Shown piece after piece: positions 50,278-61,894 of a DNA stretch of 64,000 bases. The DNA comes from Prochlorococcus sp. AG-388-A04 (lineage in GTDB: Bacteria > Cyanobacteriota > Cyanobacteriia > PCC-6307 > Cyanobiaceae), in NCBI GenBank assembly GCA_003279935.1, contig QCGL01000003.1, forward strand, positions 1 to 64,000, written 5' to 3'. The notes beneath the pieces were generated by a model, which made no database searches, had not been told where the DNA came from, and saw only the letters and a list, made by a program, of their open reading frames with translations. Every line of letters starts with the position of its first letter. Within the stretch, counting starts at the first letter, position 1. Position numbers and translations under genes: made by a program.

Positions 50278-51417
50278 TCAGCCATTTTCAACTGAATTTC
50301 TTAAGATTTGATTATCACTAGGCAAGCGTAGCGTAACAGGGCCCAAGGGATGTTTTGAATTTGGGTAAACACTATGATGATGGTGGTTATCTTCATGTTT
50401 ATGATGATGTTCATCATTATTTTTTTCTACTAAAAGTACTGGCTGATTATCAACATTAGTCAAGTTTTGGCTATTCGTTTCGCATGCCCCATTACATTCA
50501 GAATCACACAAATCACAACTGAGTCCTAAGCCCTCAACATGATCATGATGACTTTCTTGTACTAATCCAACTTCTTTTTCAAAACCAAATAAGTTCGATC
50601 TATATTTGCACAGGGAACAATTCATAAAATTATTGCTCTCGTCATTAAAAATTTCTTCAATCCTCTCTACAAATGTTTGAACAACATATTTATGAGATGA
50701 AAGATATTTTGCCTCATGGAATTCAACATGTGGATTATCAAGTGCTACTAAATCGCTTTGCCTTTTTATTCTTGTTACAAGAACACCTGAAAAAAGAAAG
50801 TAAGGAAAAATAATTATATTTTTATAACCAAGTCTTACAACATTTCGTAACCCTGGTTCTACTAATGGAAATGTTACTCCAGAGAATACAGTTTCTCCCC
50901 ATCCCAAACCTACACCTTCAACAACCATTCTTGTAATTTTAGATACGTTAGAATTCGCATCAGGATCAGAAGAGCCTCTTCCAACTAATACTAATAATGA
51001 TTCTTCAGGAATTAGAGAATTATTTTTTTGAAATACTTCTTTAACTCTCTCACAGGCTGCACTAACCATTAAATTATTAATTCCTAATTCTCTTCCATAA
51101 ATTATTTCTATATCTGTTTTCTTTGCATAATTCATAAGCAAACTTGGTATATCATTTTTCACATGCCCTGCAGCAAAAAGCATAGCTGGTATAGCTATTA
51201 CTTTTTTTATAGAACTATTTCTTAATTTATCCAAAGCATCAGTAAGAGATGGTTTTGCAAATTCCAAAAAACCAAACTCAACTAATATCGATGGATATTT
51301 TTTTTGTATAAGCCTAGTTAATTCCTGGAATTCTGTAATAGCTAATTTATTTCTACTCCCATGTCCACAAATGAGAATGCCAATTTGCTTATTTAAGTTC
51401 GAATCAAAAGTATCCAA
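50278..51417 (-). CDS. cbiX: Sirohydrochlorin cobaltochelatase, long CbiX type
   Basis: Inserts cobalt (or iron) into sirohydrochlorin for cobalamin or siroheme. Two CbiX halves: QIGILICGHGSRNK starts the first and LLVLVGRGSSDPDANSN the second. After them come NCSLCKYR (CxxC), further Cys in SCDLCDSECNGACE and a His-rich run (DEHHHKHEDNHHHH), as in CbiX-long enzymes that carry an Fe-S centre and a metal-storing tail. The ORF track overlaps the divergent gene; the internal TTG at 51417 is the more sensible start. Confidence 0.85.
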   Translation of the reverse strand: MDTFDSNLNKQIGILICGHGSRNKLAITEFQELTRLIQKKYPSILVEFGFLEFAKPSLTDALDKLRNSSIKKVIAIPAMLFAAGHVKNDIPSLLMNYAKKTDIEIIYGRELGINNLMVSAACERVKEVFQKNNSLIPEESLLVLVGRGSSDPDANSNVSKITRMVVEGVGLGWGETVFSGVTFPLVEPGLRNVVRLGYKNIIIFPYFLFSGVLVTRIKRQSDLVALDNPHVEFHEAKYLSSHKYVVQTFVERIEEIFNDESNNFMNCSLCKYRSNLFGFEKEVGLVQESHHDHVEGLGLSCDLCDSECNGACETNSQNLTNVDNQPVLLVEKNNDEHHHKHEDNHHHHSVYPNSKHPLGPVTLRLPSDNQILRNSVENG

Positions 51418-51464
51418 TTGTAAGCAATAACTAATAACATAATAGTAAAGAAGAATATTTAGTA

Positions 51465-52745
51465 GTGAAAAAAAATAATCATTTACTTGAAGTCCCAAAT
51501 ATTAATTCCAGTGATGCACAAGTTAAAAACCTAATTTATAAAATTGACGATGATATATTTAATAGCCATTACAAATCATCCCAAAAATCAGAATATCTTT
51601 GTGTTTGCAGCGGGGGTACTACATCAAACTGCGCTAGAAATGGTTTAATTACTCTTGATTTAAGAAAAGAATATAACCAAATTCATCTTGAGGAAGAAAA
51701 GAATTTAATAAAAATTGGAGGTGGGGTGATTATGAAGGATCTTATGAATTATTTAGAAAAACATAATAGGACCTTCCCTACAGGCCTCTCAAAACTTCCC
51801 GGAGCAGGTTATATATTAACCGGAGGAATAAGTCCGATGAGTCGAAGATATGGATTAGCTATTGATAATATTGAGTCTATAAAAGGATACTTAGGAAATG
51901 GAAATTTTATATCATTAGAACAAAATAGTCTGGATTCCGCCCAAAAACTATTATGGGAAGGACTTAAAGGTGCTGCTCCTTTTCTCGCAATAATTACTGA
52001 AATTGGTCTTAAAACATTCGAATCTCACCCTATTCAAATTATTGAAGGTTTCGTAGATGATAATGAACTCTCAAATATTATTAATTTGGCTGAGGGATTC
52101 CCAGAGAATTTAAGCCTACAATGGATTTATGCCGAAGATATATATATTTATATCTTCGCGGAGATAAAAAATGATTCAGATAACAAAATTACCAAAAACT
52201 ATTTAAAAAAACTTAAAAAATTTAATTCTCTCAAAATAAAAAGTTATGAAAACTTTAATCAGATAAACTTTTTTCCAAAAGAATTAGATCTATTTGAATT
52301 AAATAAGAATAACCATTCAGAAGTAATAAGCCTTCTTGGAGGAGATTTAAAAGATAATATTCAAATTTTTGTTAAATGTATGAAAGAAATAATTAGGGAC
52401 AAACCAAATAAATCTTGTTATGTTGCCTCACAACAGCTTGGAGGAAAGACAAAAGAATTAGACCATAAATCAAGTTTCTTTATTCATCGGGCAAGCACTT
52501 GGAAACCTTGGATCTATGCAGCATGGAAAAAAGGTGATCTTAAAGAAAAGGAAATTGTTTTGAAGTGGATGAATGAATCGTGGAAGAAATTAAAAATATT
52601 TTTTCCAAAAATACATCTAGCTCAGATACATAATCATTTAAATTCTCACGAAGAAGAAGTCTATTTATCTTTTGGAGAAAGACTTGGTGAATTAAAAACT
52701 TTAAAGAATATTTGTGATCCAGAAAGTATTTTGCCTCCTCTATAA
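51465..52745 (+). CDS. FAD-binding oxidase, GlcD/GlcE-like
   Basis: A 426-residue protein with the PCMH-type FAD domain: CVCSGGTTSNCARNGLITLDL, IKIGGGVIMKDLMNYLEKHNRTFPTGLSKLPGAGYILTGGISPMSRRYG. The C-terminal half is family-variable, ending HNHLNSHEEEVYLSFGERLGELK. GTG start. Substrate unknown; glycolate-type hydroxy acids are one possibility. Confidence 0.75.
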   Translation: MKKNNHLLEVPNINSSDAQVKNLIYKIDDDIFNSHYKSSQKSEYLCVCSGGTTSNCARNGLITLDLRKEYNQIHLEEEKNLIKIGGGVIMKDLMNYLEKHNRTFPTGLSKLPGAGYILTGGISPMSRRYGLAIDNIESIKGYLGNGNFISLEQNSLDSAQKLLWEGLKGAAPFLAIITEIGLKTFESHPIQIIEGFVDDNELSNIINLAEGFPENLSLQWIYAEDIYIYIFAEIKNDSDNKITKNYLKKLKKFNSLKIKSYENFNQINFFPKELDLFELNKNNHSEVISLLGGDLKDNIQIFVKCMKEIIRDKPNKSCYVASQQLGGKTKELDHKSSFFIHRASTWKPWIYAAWKKGDLKEKEIVLKWMNESWKKLKIFFPKIHLAQIHNHLNSHEEEVYLSFGERLGELKTLKNICDPESILPPL

Positions 52746-52777
52746 GGTAACTTTTTAAGTATAAGAAGTAATTAAAA

Positions 52778-54346
52778 ATGTCAAATTTCACCAAATATTT
52801 ATCTAAAAATTGGTTAGATGATCCAAAATCTAATATTCTTTCGGGATTAGTAGTAGCTTTTGCAATGATTCCTGAAGCGATTGCTTTTTCAGGAATTGCT
52901 GGGGTTGATCCTAAAGTTGGACTTTATGGCGCATTCTGCTTATCTATAACAATTGCGATTCTTGGTGGCAGAAGGGGTATGATTACTTCAGCGACAGGAT
53001 CAACAGCTCTTTTAATGACTGGGGTTGTTGCTATTGGAGAAGCTCAGGCCCCTGGAACAAATCTTGGTCTTTCATATCTAATAGCAGCAGGATTATTAAC
53101 AGGTGTTTTTCAAATACTCTGGGGATATCTAAGGCTGGCTTATCAAATGAGGTTTGTACCTACAGGTGTATTAAGTGGATTTGTAAATGCTCTTGCTTTA
53201 TTGATATTTCAAGCTCAATTCCTTCAACTAGGAATTGGCATTAATGAAGGGAAACTATTAGAAAATGAACTTTCAAAATATCCGACAAATAGTCAAATAC
53301 CTACCGTTTGGATTCTTGTAATTTTAGGATTAATTGTTATTTACGGATTTCCCAAAATAACAAAAGTAATTCCTTCTCAATTAGTAGCAATTGTTTTGCT
53401 TACTCTAATAAGTGTATTTTTTAAATTAGAAATCCCTACTGTAAGTGATTTAGGGACATTACCGAATGGATTCCCTAGTCTCTCATTACCTTTTGGTGAA
53501 TTAGCGAATGGGAAAGTACCATTCAACCTTTCCACTTTGGGTGTTATATTACCAACATCCTTAGCGATATCGCTGGTTGGTTTAATGGAAACATTCTTAA
53601 CTCAAGATATATTAGATGATGCCACAGATACGAGTTCCAACAAAAATAAAGAAGCAAGGGGACAAGGTATAGCTAATATAATTTCCTCTTTGTTTGGAGG
53701 CATGGCAGGCTGTGCGTTAGTAGGGCAATCAGTTATGAATAACGAGAATGGAGGTAAATCTAGGTTATCAACCTTAATTTCAGGATTATCATTATTATTG
53801 ATGATCATCCTTTTAAAGACATGGATTGGGGCCATACCCATGGCCGCTTTAGTAGCAATAATGATCACAATTGCAGTAAGCACTGCTGATTTAACTGGTT
53901 TGAAGAATATTAGAAAGATACCAAAAAGTGATACTGCAGTAATGCTTATGACTTTTGCGGTTACGATGCTTACAAAACCACATAATCTTGCCCTAGGTGT
54001 TATTGCAGGAGTTGGTTTAGCTGCAATACTTTTTAGCAGGAAAGTTGCAAAAGTAATCACGGTTTCAAGAGTTAAAGGTAAAAACCAAATAACTTACAAA
54101 GTTGAAGGTCAATTATTTTTTGTCAGTAAAATATATTTCCTACAAGGATTCGATATTCATGAGCATCCAAAAGATATTTTAATTGACATGTCTTTAGCTC
54201 ATATTTGGGATCAGAGCGGGGTTGTTGCTTTAGATCAAATTATTAGAAAATTCAAAAATAGCGGTTCAAAAGTTGAAATTATCGGTTTAAATAAAGAAAG
54301 CTTGAATTTATTTGAAAGACTAGGAGGTCTTGAAACCTCTCACTAA
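52778..54346 (+). CDS. SulP-family anion transporter with STAS domain
   Basis: A 522-residue inner-membrane transporter with about 10 to 12 segments. ILSGLVVAFAMIPEAIAFSGIAGVDPKVGLYGAF and ITSATGSTALLM are SulP signatures, and the C-terminal STAS domain starts near residue 440 (DIHEHPKDILIDMSLAHIWDQSGVVALDQI). Substrate could be sulfate or bicarbonate (BicA-like). The neighbouring metA-metY genes, which consume sulfide, would favour sulfate only weakly. Convergent with metA. Confidence 0.85.
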   Translation: MSNFTKYLSKNWLDDPKSNILSGLVVAFAMIPEAIAFSGIAGVDPKVGLYGAFCLSITIAILGGRRGMITSATGSTALLMTGVVAIGEAQAPGTNLGLSYLIAAGLLTGVFQILWGYLRLAYQMRFVPTGVLSGFVNALALLIFQAQFLQLGIGINEGKLLENELSKYPTNSQIPTVWILVILGLIVIYGFPKITKVIPSQLVAIVLLTLISVFFKLEIPTVSDLGTLPNGFPSLSLPFGELANGKVPFNLSTLGVILPTSLAISLVGLMETFLTQDILDDATDTSSNKNKEARGQGIANIISSLFGGMAGCALVGQSVMNNENGGKSRLSTLISGLSLLLMIILLKTWIGAIPMAALVAIMITIAVSTADLTGLKNIRKIPKSDTAVMLMTFAVTMLTKPHNLALGVIAGVGLAAILFSRKVAKVITVSRVKGKNQITYKVEGQLFFVSKIYFLQGFDIHEHPKDILIDMSLAHIWDQSGVVALDQIIRKFKNSGSKVEIIGLNKESLNLFERLGGLETSH

Positions 54347-54352
54347 TTAAAT

Positions 54353-55243
54353 TCAACTGAGACTAACTTGCTGATAACAAAACCATAGCCATTGCTGGAA
54401 AAGGAGATTCCGATGAGATCTCCAAGATGTATTTGAAGAATTAATATCAAAATTCTCAGGAGGAGGTACATCTCCCTTTTCTTTATCTCTGTTAATTTCG
54501 CTAATTATTCTATGCACTGTATATTCAGGATGACCTAAGTGCATGAGTTGTTTTTGATCTTTGGTTTCAAATATTGTGTAACCAACATCCTTGCCATATG
54601 CAAGCAAATTCAATTTCCCTTCTTTTTGAGCTTCTTCCATTTCAAGATCAGGTAACCCTGCAAATCTACTTTGAGGACAAATAAACTCATCATCTTGCGT
54701 ACCCATTAAAGGATGACCAGGGGCAAGACTCTTTAATGGAAATACCCCGAATAATTTCTTATCAAATACTGTTTTATTAACACCTGCCAAATAAGCAAGT
54801 GCGAATCCTGCCCAGCACAACCCAAGGGTGCTTGCACATGAATTTCTTGCTTCATTAGTAATATTTACGAATTCATCCCAATATTTAACTTCTTCAAAAG
54901 CCAAATGCTCAACAGGTGCTCCTGTAATAATTACTCCATCTAATGGTTCTGGATCATTTGCCTCCTCCCATGTTGTATAAAGATTATTTAAATGGTTAAG
55001 ATCCCATGTTTTATATGAATGAGTTTTTAACTTTATCCAAACAGGCTCAATTTGAAGAGGGGATAAACCAAGAGGATGTAATAAATTAAATTCATATTGC
55101 TTACCAAGAGGCATGATATTTAAAATACCAATCCTTAATGGTCGTATATCCTGTCTTTCAGCCAAATCCGGTTCAATCCAAGAAATATGATTTTTCTCTA
55201 CATCACTAATCTTGTGATAATTACTAGGTATTATTAAAGCCAA
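54353..55243 (-). CDS. metA: Homoserine O-acetyltransferase (MetA type)
   Basis: Activates homoserine for methionine synthesis. A 296-residue MetA-fold enzyme: IGILNIMPLGKQYEF, VIITGAPVEHLAFEEVKYW, STLGLCWAGFALAYLAG with the catalytic Cys, and GHPEYTVHRI. In known MetA proteins the residue after GAPV/PL is Glu in acetyl-CoA users and Gly in succinyl-CoA users; here it is Glu (GAPVE). So O-acetylhomoserine is predicted, matching the metY gene 14 bases upstream. Confidence 0.92.
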   Translation of the reverse strand: MALIIPSNYHKISDVEKNHISWIEPDLAERQDIRPLRIGILNIMPLGKQYEFNLLHPLGLSPLQIEPVWIKLKTHSYKTWDLNHLNNLYTTWEEANDPEPLDGVIITGAPVEHLAFEEVKYWDEFVNITNEARNSCASTLGLCWAGFALAYLAGVNKTVFDKKLFGVFPLKSLAPGHPLMGTQDDEFICPQSRFAGLPDLEMEEAQKEGKLNLLAYGKDVGYTIFETKDQKQLMHLGHPEYTVHRIISEINRDKEKGDVPPPENFDINSSNTSWRSHRNLLFQQWLWFCYQQVSLS

Positions 55244-55257
55244 AGAATCTCCATTAT

Positions 55258-56613
<1,356 letters not shown>

Positions 56614-56658
56614 TTAACTTAAAAACTTCCTAAAAATAAATATAAAGAAGATAAATCT

Positions 56659-57318
56659 TTATAAATCCTCTTTTAATGATGGATAATTTACCCGCATAAA
56701 TGATTTTAAATCTTCATTTATTTCAGATCTCAAATCTTCTACATTATTACTTTCAACAATAGGGAACGTTTTGTTTGCTTCAGGATCTTTTTCAATAATA
56801 GATTTCCAGCTTTTACTCACATCTTTCTCAGATTTATTAAATATATTAATGAAATCAAAAGGCGTGTTATTATTTTTAGCATCGTATTCTTTAAAAGCTT
56901 TTTCAATAAGTTGTTTTCTATTAACAAACAAATTTTTAGCCTTCAAAGTATCTGGTAAACCCATTACTGGTTGTAGCTCTTTAAGAAGTTTCAACTCCTC
57001 TTCAATCAAAAGAGTCCAAACACTTACTTGTTTTTTGGGCACGTTAGATTCACTAAAAATTTTAATTTCTTCAAGATAGAAATTTAACCATAAATAATAA
57101 GATTTCTCTTCAATAGATTTTTTAACAGATGCTTTTTTATTTTGAATTTTAGGAAGTAACTTCTCTGCTTTTTTCAAAAATTGTCTGTCTTCTCTTTCTA
57201 GATTTATCAATCCCCATCTTTGACTATAGTCCCATAAATCCTCATACCTTGTTAAATCTTCTTGGTTCCAACCAAGAGCTTTGAGTTCAGGAGAGCGATG
57301 TGATAATTCTTTATTCAA
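56659..57318 (-). CDS. Hypothetical helical protein
   Basis: A 219-residue charged, predominantly helical soluble protein beginning with HRSPELKALGWNQEDLTRYEDLWDYSQRWG. Lys/Glu-rich with likely coiled-coil stretches (LLPKIQNKKASVKKSIEEK). No domain is recognised. Probably picocyanobacteria-specific. 72 bases upstream of metY on the same strand. Confidence 0.7.
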   Translation of the reverse strand: MNKELSHRSPELKALGWNQEDLTRYEDLWDYSQRWGLINLEREDRQFLKKAEKLLPKIQNKKASVKKSIEEKSYYLWLNFYLEEIKIFSESNVPKKQVSVWTLLIEEELKLLKELQPVMGLPDTLKAKNLFVNRKQLIEKAFKEYDAKNNNTPFDFINIFNKSEKDVSKSWKSIIEKDPEANKTFPIVESNNVEDLRSEINEDLKSFMRVNYPSLKEDL

Positions 57319-57423
57319 AAAAAAACCTACTTTAACTCAATAATTCTAACTCTCAAATTAGGATAAGTAAATAATATAAAAGAGCAACTCAATTGATTTA
57401 GATAAAAATAGTAAGTTATTGAA

Positions 57424-58950
57424 CTAATTAGTAAAGTATTTATTTATTATATTTATTGCTTTAATGTAATTTGGATTTTTTTTAGAAGATAATTTTTCAT
57501 ATAATTTTTTTTCAAAATTAATTTTATTATTATTTGAAATTAATTTCTCATAAAATAATTTTTTATTATCAAAAATATCCATTCCTTGAAGTTTATGATT
57601 AAGTTCTAAACATAAATTAGGCTTTACAGATTCCTGACAAAAATTAGTTATTGCATCTGAATTAATTAATACTTCATAAATATCTCTTTTTTCTTCAGCT
57701 TTTGCATTAAAGCATAAATAAATTAGATTAATCATCGAGCAATTATTATTTTTAATATTAAATTCCCTATAAATTTTGGGCCAATATATTAGCGATTTCA
57801 AGCCCTCAAGGCCTCCTTGACCTAAGCTAAATTTTTCACACCAATTAATAAATTCACCTACATCATTAGGACATCTCTTAAGTCTTAAAAGCATATCTGA
57901 TAAAACTTGTCCTGCCTGAAAATTCCTTGTTGGATTTCCCTCTATTGGCAACGACATGCTCCCTAAAACATCAGCTTTAACAGCATTTAGTTGAGAAAAA
58001 GTATAATCAGCTGATTCAACATATTTGTTACCAAGATTTTCTTTAGCGATAATAATATCTTCACCATATCCAAGTTCTTTTAATGAAAAATTTACGTTTT
58101 GAAATTTATTTTCTTTTCTAACTTTTAAAGAAACAGTAGCTGCTTGATCCAAGCACTGAGTTAATAAAACAGTATTAATTGTGGGCAACATTCCAGGCTT
58201 TTCTGAATGAAAGTTAGTGACAAACCCTGCGAATATTGAAGAAATATTTTTTATGGACTTAATGTACTGGCATTCAATATTATGAACTCCAGGGGATACT
58301 TGAATATTTGGAGACAATTGATTTAAAATTCTTGCACCAATTAGTGCTGTTAATGAGTCAGGATGACAAAAATTAGCGGTAAAACTATCTTTAGGGTTTC
58401 GTAATGCACCATGACGATGAAAGCCTGTAAAGAAAGCTAAATCAGGATATTGATCACATAAAATATATGGTTTTTCATCTTCTTCATCAAAACAAAAAGA
58501 GCCCACAAGACAAGCAAGAACTACATTCTCACGATTTAAAGATTTTCTTAATTCTATGGCATAACGAATATCATTTTGTATGTGATTACTATTTGAAGCG
58601 AGAATAACGATCTTACATTTTAAAAGAAGATCTTCGAGTGTATTGGTCTTACTTTTGCCCTCAAAAAAGTAATTTCCCATACCTTCTACTTTTTCTATTA
58701 TTTTGTGTTCCATATTGGATAGAACATCTTTAGAAAAAGCACCTAATAAATCTCTTCCAGGTCTTGGAGCTAAAAGAATATTATTTGACTCAGAATGCAT
58801 TGCACAATTATATGCTAATGATGCTGGATATAATCCAACACTATAGAATCCCACTTTGCAGCTTTCAATGTCTTCTAACAATGAATGAAAAGATTCTTTG
58901 TTATTTAACTGCCTAAAAAAACTATTATTCATTTTGTTCTTTTTATCCAT
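57424..58950 (-). CDS. NAD(P)-binding protein, G3P-dehydrogenase-like
   Basis: A 508-residue protein. The N-terminal part looks like a Rossmann dinucleotide domain with an unusual loop (VGFYSVGLYPASLA instead of GxGxxG). VILASNSNHIQNDIRY is the second half-fold. The middle IECQYIKSIKNISSIFAGFV resembles the lysine-bearing helix of NAD-dependent glycerol-3-phosphate dehydrogenase (K-N, A-I-x-x-G). The last 150 residues are extra. It is divergent from the StpA-like phosphatase, so supplying glycerol-3-phosphate for glucosylglycerol is a plausible role. Family assignment is uncertain. Confidence 0.55.
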   Translation of the reverse strand: MDKKNKMNNSFFRQLNNKESFHSLLEDIESCKVGFYSVGLYPASLAYNCAMHSESNNILLAPRPGRDLLGAFSKDVLSNMEHKIIEKVEGMGNYFFEGKSKTNTLEDLLLKCKIVILASNSNHIQNDIRYAIELRKSLNRENVVLACLVGSFCFDEEDEKPYILCDQYPDLAFFTGFHRHGALRNPKDSFTANFCHPDSLTALIGARILNQLSPNIQVSPGVHNIECQYIKSIKNISSIFAGFVTNFHSEKPGMLPTINTVLLTQCLDQAATVSLKVRKENKFQNVNFSLKELGYGEDIIIAKENLGNKYVESADYTFSQLNAVKADVLGSMSLPIEGNPTRNFQAGQVLSDMLLRLKRCPNDVGEFINWCEKFSLGQGGLEGLKSLIYWPKIYREFNIKNNNCSMINLIYLCFNAKAEEKRDIYEVLINSDAITNFCQESVKPNLCLELNHKLQGMDIFDNKKLFYEKLISNNNKINFEKKLYEKLSSKKNPNYIKAINIINKYFTN

Positions 58951-59101
58951 AAATCATCTTAATATTTTCTATAAATAGCATTTTTATACATTAAACCAAT
59001 TTATTGCCATCGCAAATCGTTTTAATATAAATATTGAATTTTATATTTTCAAGTTCAAGCTTTATTATGGATTCAAAAGAGAGGGGATTTTTATAATAGA
59101 A

Positions 59102-60313
59102 ATGGAAAACATTAATTTAGATTTTGAAGAAATAATAATTAATTCTAAAAATATCTTATTTATTCAAGATATTGATGGAGTATGTATTCCATTGGTAAAA
59201 GACCCAATGACTAGAAAACTGGAATCGAAATTCATATTTGCCGTTAAAAATTTAGAAAAAGAATTTTATGTTTTAACGTGCGGAGAACATGAAGGTCCAA
59301 GAGGGGTTAACAGAATAGTTGAAAGGAGCCTAAGAGGTATTGATCAGCCAAAAGAAAAAGGCCTTTATTTAAGAGGTTTAGCTGCATGCGGGGTCGAGTA
59401 TCAAGATAATAATGGGAATATAAGTTTTGAGGGAGTATCAAAAGAAGAGGTCGATTTCTTAGCCAAAGTTCCAGACTTAATGAGGCCTAGCTTTGAACAA
59501 ATAGTAAAGAAAATTTTTCCTAATCTCGGTCAAGAAGAAATAAATTCTCATGCTTCAAAATCAATATGTAAAACAAGGTTCTCTCCAACAATAAACTTCA
59601 ATAGCCTTTTCGATTTAGTAAAAGATGATTCTGAAAAAAGAAAAATTATTCAAAAGAGCTTTGAAGATATGATGAATGAAATTATTTACAAAGCCAAAGG
59701 TCAAGGACTTGAAAACTCATTTTTTCTTCATATATCTCCAAATCTAGGGAGCAAAAATGGAAATGAAATATTAAAACTTTCTAGTAAAAATGATATTGGA
59801 TCAACTGACATACAGTTACTTATTAAAGGTGCAGTCAAAGACTCCGGGGTTCTCTTTTTATTAAATAAATTTATTTATGACTCTACTGGCATAGCTCCAT
59901 TTGGTAAAAACTTTAATTTTAAAGACTCTCCTAAATCGTTAATAGAAAAAGTGAATTTCTGCAAAAAATATATTAAACCCGAAGATATGCCAACAATTAT
60001 TGGGATTGGTGACACAGTTACATCCCAAAAAATTCCAAATAATGGTTACTCAAGAGGTGGAAGTGATCGATCTTTCTTAGAATTTATACAATTACTAGGA
60101 AAAGAGTTTGAGAGTAATAATAAAATAATTTTCGTTGATAGTAGTTCAGGAGAAGTTTATAGACCTTCAACAAAAATATCTGGTCTAGAAGGAATAAGTG
60201 ATGAAGATGACAACTTAAAGTTCGATATGATTTTTCAGAATGGTCCTAAGGAATATTTAAATTGGTTTATTAAATTTGCAAAAAATAGATCAAAATTAAA
60301 AACTAATATTTAA
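59102..60313 (+). CDS. stpA: Glucosylglycerol-phosphate phosphatase, StpA-like
   Basis: A 403-residue HAD-type phosphatase related to StpA, which dephosphorylates glucosylglycerol phosphate to the salt-protective solute. ILFIQDIDGVCIPLVKDPMTRKL is HAD motif I (DIDG). CGEHEGPRGVNRIVERSLRG and GIGDTVTSQKIPNNGYSRGGSDRSFL (motif IV) are family-specific. The partner synthase is not in this window. Glucosylglycerate phosphate is an alternative substrate. Confidence 0.75.
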   Translation: MENINLDFEEIIINSKNILFIQDIDGVCIPLVKDPMTRKLESKFIFAVKNLEKEFYVLTCGEHEGPRGVNRIVERSLRGIDQPKEKGLYLRGLAACGVEYQDNNGNISFEGVSKEEVDFLAKVPDLMRPSFEQIVKKIFPNLGQEEINSHASKSICKTRFSPTINFNSLFDLVKDDSEKRKIIQKSFEDMMNEIIYKAKGQGLENSFFLHISPNLGSKNGNEILKLSSKNDIGSTDIQLLIKGAVKDSGVLFLLNKFIYDSTGIAPFGKNFNFKDSPKSLIEKVNFCKKYIKPEDMPTIIGIGDTVTSQKIPNNGYSRGGSDRSFLEFIQLLGKEFESNNKIIFVDSSSGEVYRPSTKISGLEGISDEDDNLKFDMIFQNGPKEYLNWFIKFAKNRSKLKTNI

Positions 60314-60352
60314 TTAATATTTTCTTACACTGTAATTAAAACTTCCCAAATC

Positions 60353-61285
60353 ATGATAGATAGTTTTCCCTTAATAAAGAAAGAAAATATTGAAACACTC
60401 CAGATAAATATTGGCCTTAAATGTAATCAGGCTTGTAAACATTGCCATGTAAATTCAAGTCCATTACGTACCGAAAAGATGTCTTATGAAATAATTTCAC
60501 TCATTCCAAAAGTAATAGAAAAATATAAAATTAAAACTTTAGATATTACCGGGGGGGCACCAGAAATGCATCCTGAATTTAGAAATTTAATTACTACTTT
60601 AAGTGATAAAAATATTGATATTATTGATAGATGTAATTTAACAATTTTCTTTGAAGATGGATTCGAAGACTTACCCCAGTTTCTTGCTAAGAATAACGTA
60701 ATAGTAACAGCATCACTCCCTTGCTATGAAAAGAATAACGTAGAATTACAAAGGGGTTATGGAGTCTTTGATAAAAGTATTAATGCTTTAAAAATACTTA
60801 ATGATTTAGGATATGGGAAACAAAAAGATGGACTTCAATTAAATCTAGTTTATAATCCCGTAAATCCTATCCTTCCTCCATCACAAGTAATCCTAGAAGA
60901 AGAATATAAAAGAATACTTTTTGAAAAGTACAATATTTCATTTAATAATCTTTATACAATAACCAATATGCCAATTAATAGATACGCAGACTCTCTTAAT
61001 AGAGAAAACAAACTTGATTCATATTACAAATTACTTAAAGAAAATTTTAATAAAAATAATTTAGAAAACCTTATGTGTAAAAAAACGATAAGTGTTAATT
61101 GGCAAGGGCAAATCTATGATTGTGACTTTAATCAGCAAATAAATTTAAAAGGAAATAAAGGACCAAAGACACTTTCTGATCTAATGAGCAAATCATTTAA
61201 ATTTGATTATGGAGTAGCTGTTAAGGAACATTGCTTTGCTTGCACAGCAGGGGCTGGATCAAGCTGTGGAGGAACTTTAACTTAG
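60353..61285 (+). CDS. arsS: Arsenosugar biosynthesis radical SAM protein ArsS
   Basis: A radical SAM enzyme of about 310 residues. CNQACKHCHV (CxxxCxxC) binds the [4Fe-4S]-SAM cluster and LDITGGAPEMHPEF is the GGE-like motif. The C-terminal EHCFACTAGAGSSCGG is the extra Cys motif of ArsS. ArsS links 5'-deoxyadenosine to methylated arsenic, detoxifying arsenate taken up with phosphate. No arsM is adjacent. It is 40 bases after stpA. Confidence 0.88.
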   Translation: MIDSFPLIKKENIETLQINIGLKCNQACKHCHVNSSPLRTEKMSYEIISLIPKVIEKYKIKTLDITGGAPEMHPEFRNLITTLSDKNIDIIDRCNLTIFFEDGFEDLPQFLAKNNVIVTASLPCYEKNNVELQRGYGVFDKSINALKILNDLGYGKQKDGLQLNLVYNPVNPILPPSQVILEEEYKRILFEKYNISFNNLYTITNMPINRYADSLNRENKLDSYYKLLKENFNKNNLENLMCKKTISVNWQGQIYDCDFNQQINLKGNKGPKTLSDLMSKSFKFDYGVAVKEHCFACTAGAGSSCGGTLT

Positions 61286-61291
61286 TTTCTG

Positions 61292-61744
61292 TTAAATACA
61301 ATTAGGACATATAGCTCTAACATTTAAAGAAGATTCAATAAGTGTAAAACCATTAACTTTAGCGGCGACTTTTCCGGCCTTCAATACTTCATCACTTTCA
61401 AATTCTTCAGTTCTTCCACACCTAATACAAATCAAGTGATGATGATCTGCTGTTTCATTACTTAATAACTCATATCGATGACCGCCTTCACTAATCTCCA
61501 ATTCATGTAACAACCCCATCTGAACGAGAAGTCTCAAAGTTCTATATATTGTTGCGAGGGAAACTTTAGAACTAGATTTAATTAATTTTGCATGAACCTC
61601 TTCCGCACTTAAATGATTACCTGCACCAATATTCTCAAATAAATTTAAAACTTTAAGTCTTTGGGGAGTTAATCTCTTACCATCTTTATGTAAGCCATCT
61701 CCTAAAGGAGATGTAATAACTTGATATTGAGAAGAAAAGGACAA
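61292..61744 (-). CDS. Fur-family metalloregulator
   Basis: A 150-residue Fur/Zur/PerR repressor. The winged helix is KRLTPQRLKVLNLFENIGAGNHLSAEEVH and VSLATIYRTLRLL (recognition helix). The dimer domain has the His-rich ADHHHLICIRCGRTEEF and a second CxxC (ICPNC) for structural zinc. Fur versus Zur cannot be settled by eye. TTG start. Convergent with arsS, 6 bases apart. Confidence 0.88.
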   Translation of the reverse strand: MSFSSQYQVITSPLGDGLHKDGKRLTPQRLKVLNLFENIGAGNHLSAEEVHAKLIKSSSKVSLATIYRTLRLLVQMGLLHELEISEGGHRYELLSNETADHHHLICIRCGRTEEFESDEVLKAGKVAAKVNGFTLIESSLNVRAICPNCI

Positions 61745-61894
61745 TTAAAGAACGATACTATTCTCAATAATAACTCTTGATGAGATTAAATCAACTTTTA
61801 ACTAATAAATATTTACTAAAGTTCCTCAAAAAGATTAAATTAAAAAAATATCTATATTTAAGGTATATCTTTAAATATTGTAGAAAAGAAATTA

